A DNA stretch of 64,000 bases from Tsukamurella conjunctivitidis. GTDB lineage: Bacteria > Actinomycetota > Actinomycetes > Mycobacteriales > Mycobacteriaceae. Made by a program: the position numbers and the translations under genes. Position 1 is the first letter of the stretch. Every line of letters begins with the position of its first letter. The DNA is taken from the NCBI RefSeq assembly GCF_007858475.1, contig NZ_VIGX01000015.1, forward strand, positions 31,485-95,484, in the 5' to 3' direction. The notes beneath the pieces are model-generated. The model worked only from the letters and a program-made list of their open reading frames with translations, had not been told where the DNA came from and searched no databases. Positions 62,201 to 64,000 of this stretch are shown piece after piece.

Positions 62201-63663
62201 CCGCCCGCACCGACCTGGAGCGCGACCTGACCGCGATCTGGAGCGACCTGCTCGGCCTGCCGACCGCTCCCGGCGTCCGCGACGACTTCTTCCTCCTCGG
62301 CGGGCACTCGCTACTCGCGACGAAACTGGTCTTCCGGATCCGGGAGAAGCTCGGCCGGGTGGTTCCCCTACCGGCCCTGTTCGCCGGCGAGCTCACCATC
62401 GAGCGGCTGGCGGCGATCCTCGAGCGGGGCGGCGCAGGTTTCGAAAGCCCCCTGGTCCTCGCAGACGAGGTGGTTCTCCCCGACGAGATCCGGCCCGCGC
62501 CGGGCGCACCGGTGCGGAGCGTCGTCGACCCGCGGAACCTGTTCGTCACGGGCGCGACGGGTTTCGTCGGCTCCTTCCTCCTCGCTGAGCTGATCCGCAC
62601 CTCGGGGGCCACCATGCACTGCCTGGTCCGGGCCGGCGATCCCCGGGAGGGCATGGAACGGATCCGGTCCACGATGCGCGGCTACGGCATCTGGGACGAC
62701 TCCTACGCGGACCGGATCGTCCCGGTCGTCGGCGACCTGACGCGCGAGCGCCTCGGGCTGAGCCCCTCGGCCTGGGCGGACCTGGCATCCACCACGGACG
62801 GCATCATGCACTGCGGCGCCGACGTGAACTTCCTCCGGCCCTACCCGACCCTGAAGTCCGCGAACGTCGACGGCACCGTGCAGGTGCTCGCCCTGGCCTG
62901 CGACGGTCCCGTCAAACCCGTCCACTTCGTCTCGACGACCTACGTCTTCTCCCGGTTCTCCTACCCGCAGGACACGATCTTCGCGGAGGACGACCGCAGC
63001 CCGGTCCAGGACCCGCGATTCACCTTCGGCTACACCCAGTCCAAGTGGGTCGGTGAACAATTGGTCTTCGAGGCGCGCGCACGGGGCGTGCCGACGTACG
63101 TCTACCGGACCGGCCGCGTCGCGGGGCACAGCCTGACCGGCGCGTGCCAGCAGTCGGACTTCCTGTGGCAGACCATCCGCCTGGGAGTCGCCCTCGGCGC
63201 GGCCCCGACGATGGACATGTCCACCGACATCACGCCCGTGGACTACCTGGTCGGCGCGATCGCGCACCTCGCACGCCGGCAGGAACTCGCCGGGCGCACG
63301 TTCCACGTCGTCTCCCGGGAGACCGTCGCCGTGCCGGACCTGGTGCGGTGGATGTCCGACTTCGGCTACGCCGGCGAGGAGCTCCCGTTCGGGCAGTGGT
63401 GCGAGCGCGCGGCGGACATGGCCGAGCGTGAGGGAGACGAGACCGCCGCGGCGCTGGCGCCGTTCCTCTCGTCCACCCCGCTGGACAACATGCCCGACGC
63501 CACCTTCGACGACGCGAACGTGCGGGAGGGCCTGGCCGGTACCGGCATCGTCTGCCCGCCGATCGACGGTGCACTGCTCCGCCGGTACTTCGAGTGGTTC
63601 ATCGACAGCGGGTACCTTCCCGCACCGTCGTCCCTGGATCTCTCGGAGAGCGCGGCCTCATGA
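59227..63663 (+). CDS. NRPS module C-A-PCP with terminal thioester reductase; predicted glycine
   Basis: A 1478-residue protein. Condensation domain with TLHHMVADGYS (HHxxxDG near 171). Adenylation domain with YMLYTSGSTGRPKGV (near 634); the pocket residues I read by alignment to PheA are D-I-L-Q-L-G-M-I-W-K, very close to the known glycine code DILQLGLIWK. PCP with DFFLLGGHSLLATKL (Ser near 1025). Reductase with FVTGATGFVGSFLL (NADPH fold) and the YTQSK catalytic Tyr/Lys, so release should be reductive. It couples the acyl chain from the upstream PKS to glycine and frees an aldehyde or alcohol. ATGA overlap with the PKS, and again with the next gene. Confidence 0.9.
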   Translation: MTEIADRLAALSPSQRRALLARLGRAPSTARAAPPIAARVRDGDAVRLSATQENMWFLEQFHPGTSMHVMSGVARLPIDVPHGVLTDCLEEVIERHAVLRTRFGVEDGEPVGRIAPAERPEVALLDGIDEARMWDRFGEDARTPFDVERDPLLRATLARTDSGGTWVQITLHHMVADGYSTGILFAELGRLATGRLVGRLQQLPAVPFQYADVALWERERADAGEDAGDIAYWTERLDGAPTALTLPTDRPRPARQAYRGRRTGFALSAELAAAVRTFSAEHGVTPFVTVLSAYATVLARWSAQDGVVVGVPVAQRSQPGTERVIGPFLNTLALPVELPEGETVKGLIAQVNTTVRAGFSHQDARFDRVLSALDLGRDPARPPLFQAILNMQEDRSAPEMEMRDLYNGCAKFDVLLNITTTPGSMTGTLDVAADLFDQETADALIDGFTAVLGALTAPGAPLGRPVSTLPLSSSAPAIEPPVRQPETPALDEYVLAAAHDSADRTAIVAGTERITYAELDTRVGRLAARIAQHLDAPPGTPVGLLLPRSAEVIVAMLATMRAGYSFVPLDPAYPAERLAFICTDAGIPVLITTAGDLAEVPGLDLPWIDVADAPAGPVPDPPTGDPATRTAYMLYTSGSTGRPKGVRVSHRNVVTFLEAMRAEPGMTPSDTLLAVTSPSFDIAVLELLLPLATGARVVIANGDDARDGDRLAALLDEHAVTVMQATPTTWHLLLDAGWPGTRGLRALCGGEAMPAVLAGRLLVAADELWNMYGPTETTIWSTVHRVTHADVAAGTIPIGHPIRGTGIVVTDATAAPVPHGVFGELCIIGDGVTLGYHERPDLTADRFVTLAGSEPVRAYRTGDAVRRFRDGRIEFGGRIDTQVKVRGFRVELGEIESALETAVPGVRAIAAVDAEGSAITAYLECSAEALGDAAALLGHLRETLPPYMVPSAFAVVDAFPLTPNRKIDRKALAARGGASVELSAVSGTEYIAARTDLERDLTAIWSDLLGLPTAPGVRDDFFLLGGHSLLATKLVFRIREKLGRVVPLPALFAGELTIERLAAILERGGAGFESPLVLADEVVLPDEIRPAPGAPVRSVVDPRNLFVTGATGFVGSFLLAELIRTSGATMHCLVRAGDPREGMERIRSTMRGYGIWDDSYADRIVPVVGDLTRERLGLSPSAWADLASTTDGIMHCGADVNFLRPYPTLKSANVDGTVQVLALACDGPVKPVHFVSTTYVFSRFSYPQDTIFAEDDRSPVQDPRFTFGYTQSKWVGEQLVFEARARGVPTYVYRTGRVAGHSLTGACQQSDFLWQTIRLGVALGAAPTMDMSTDITPVDYLVGAIAHLARRQELAGRTFHVVSRETVAVPDLVRWMSDFGYAGEELPFGQWCERAADMAEREGDETAAALAPFLSSTPLDNMPDATFDDANVREGLAGTGIVCPPIDGALLRRYFEWFIDSGYLPAPSSLDLSESAAS

Positions 63664-64000
63664 CCGGTTCGAACCCCCGGGGCTCGGTGGATCGGACCAC
63701 CACGACGCTCCGCGAGCGACGCCGCCGGACGCCCGTACCGCAGGGCACCCCGTCCACGCTGCCGCTTCGCACGCGGGCGTCGCGGCCGTCCGTCACCGCG
63801 TCGCGCCCCCTCCCCGTGGCCCGCCCGGCGGTGCCCGCGACGCGGAAGGCGCCGCCCGCCGCGCGCGGGACGCTGCCCGTGGCTCCGCCGAAGCCCACGC
63901 CCACACCGGTCGCCCCCGCCGCGCCGCCGGCACCGGCCGCCCCGGCCGTCCTCGGGCCTCCGACGGCGCCGCCAGCACAAGCCGACCGGGCCTCGGCGCC
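63660..64000 (+). CDS. Proline/alanine/arginine-rich protein, N-terminal part
   Basis: ATG 63660 overlaps the NRPS stop (ATGA), so this is the third gene of the operon. The visible 113 residues are low-complexity: MTGSNPRGSVDRTTTTLRER, then many Pro, Ala, Thr and Arg residues (APPKPTPTPVAPAAPP). It continues past the window. Such tails often precede a transporter or enzyme domain in actinobacteria; the function cannot be read. Confidence 0.6.
   Translation, partial: MTGSNPRGSVDRTTTTLRERRRRTPVPQGTPSTLPLRTRASRPSVTASRPLPVARPAVPATRKAPPAARGTLPVAPPKPTPTPVAPAAPPAPAAPAVLGPPTAPPAQADRASA

Overview
The window is very GC-rich and comes from a mycolic-acid actinomycete. From about 19.0 to 41.9 kb the gene order follows, as I remember it, the Mycobacterium tuberculosis block Rv2464c-Rv2477c: DNA glycosylase, rpiB, DsbA-like oxidoreductase, pepN, two respiratory-supercomplex accessory genes, an HNH gene, glbO, aglA, a conserved hypothetical, a thioesterase, NAD-dependent glutamate dehydrogenase and the ABC-F factor ettA. 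A genus such as Tsukamurella, Gordonia or Williamsia would fit, but the sequence alone does not settle this.

Layout. 0-4.3 kb: transport and regulation genes and an enoyl-CoA hydratase. 4.3-9.3 kb: an XRE-cupin regulator with a palindromic operator, divergent from a tightly packed operon (ureohydrolase, APC permease, nitrilase-family amidase, flavin amine oxidase). Read together, these four genes match the arginine 2-monooxygenase route: arginine to 4-guanidinobutyramide, to 4-guanidinobutyrate, to GABA plus urea. 9.3-19 kb: a P450 gene broken by one extra base in a homopolymer, a NarL-type two-component system whose 3' end is amplified as a 64-bp tandem repeat, repair and envelope genes, and a MetA predicted to use acetyl-CoA. 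19-41.9 kb: the conserved block above, with several strong bidirectional terminators.

41.86-53.49 kb is an integrated element of about 11.6 kb, bounded by a perfect 19-bp direct repeat that lies inside the first codons of ettA. The element supplies a new ribosome-binding site and a new GTG start, so ettA is rebuilt with its second residue changed from Ala to Ser. The original ettA start is stranded at the other end with a 14-codon open frame. The element encodes a tyrosine integrase, AlpA/excisionase-like and other HTH proteins, a RepA/RecA-like helicase ATPase flanked on both sides by iterons, a chain of ten tiny genes (nine of them joined by 4-bp stop/start overlaps in eight of their junctions), a terminase-small-subunit-like protein, an Lsr2-like silencer and several small membrane proteins. 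It also has a four-gene operon built on a DUF6932-type nucleotidyltransferase. No capsid, portal, large terminase or tail gene is visible. This combination is what a phage satellite (PICI-like) would carry, with the nucleotidyltransferase operon as candidate defence or toxin-antitoxin cargo. It is the best candidate here for something undescribed.

53.7-64 kb: the start of a biosynthetic cluster. A KS-AT-DH-KR-ACP polyketide synthase is translationally coupled to a C-A-PCP-reductase NRPS whose adenylation pocket reads as a glycine code. The predicted product is a partly reduced acyl chain amidated with glycine and released by reduction, i.e. an N-acyl glycinal or glycinol. The cluster continues beyond the window.
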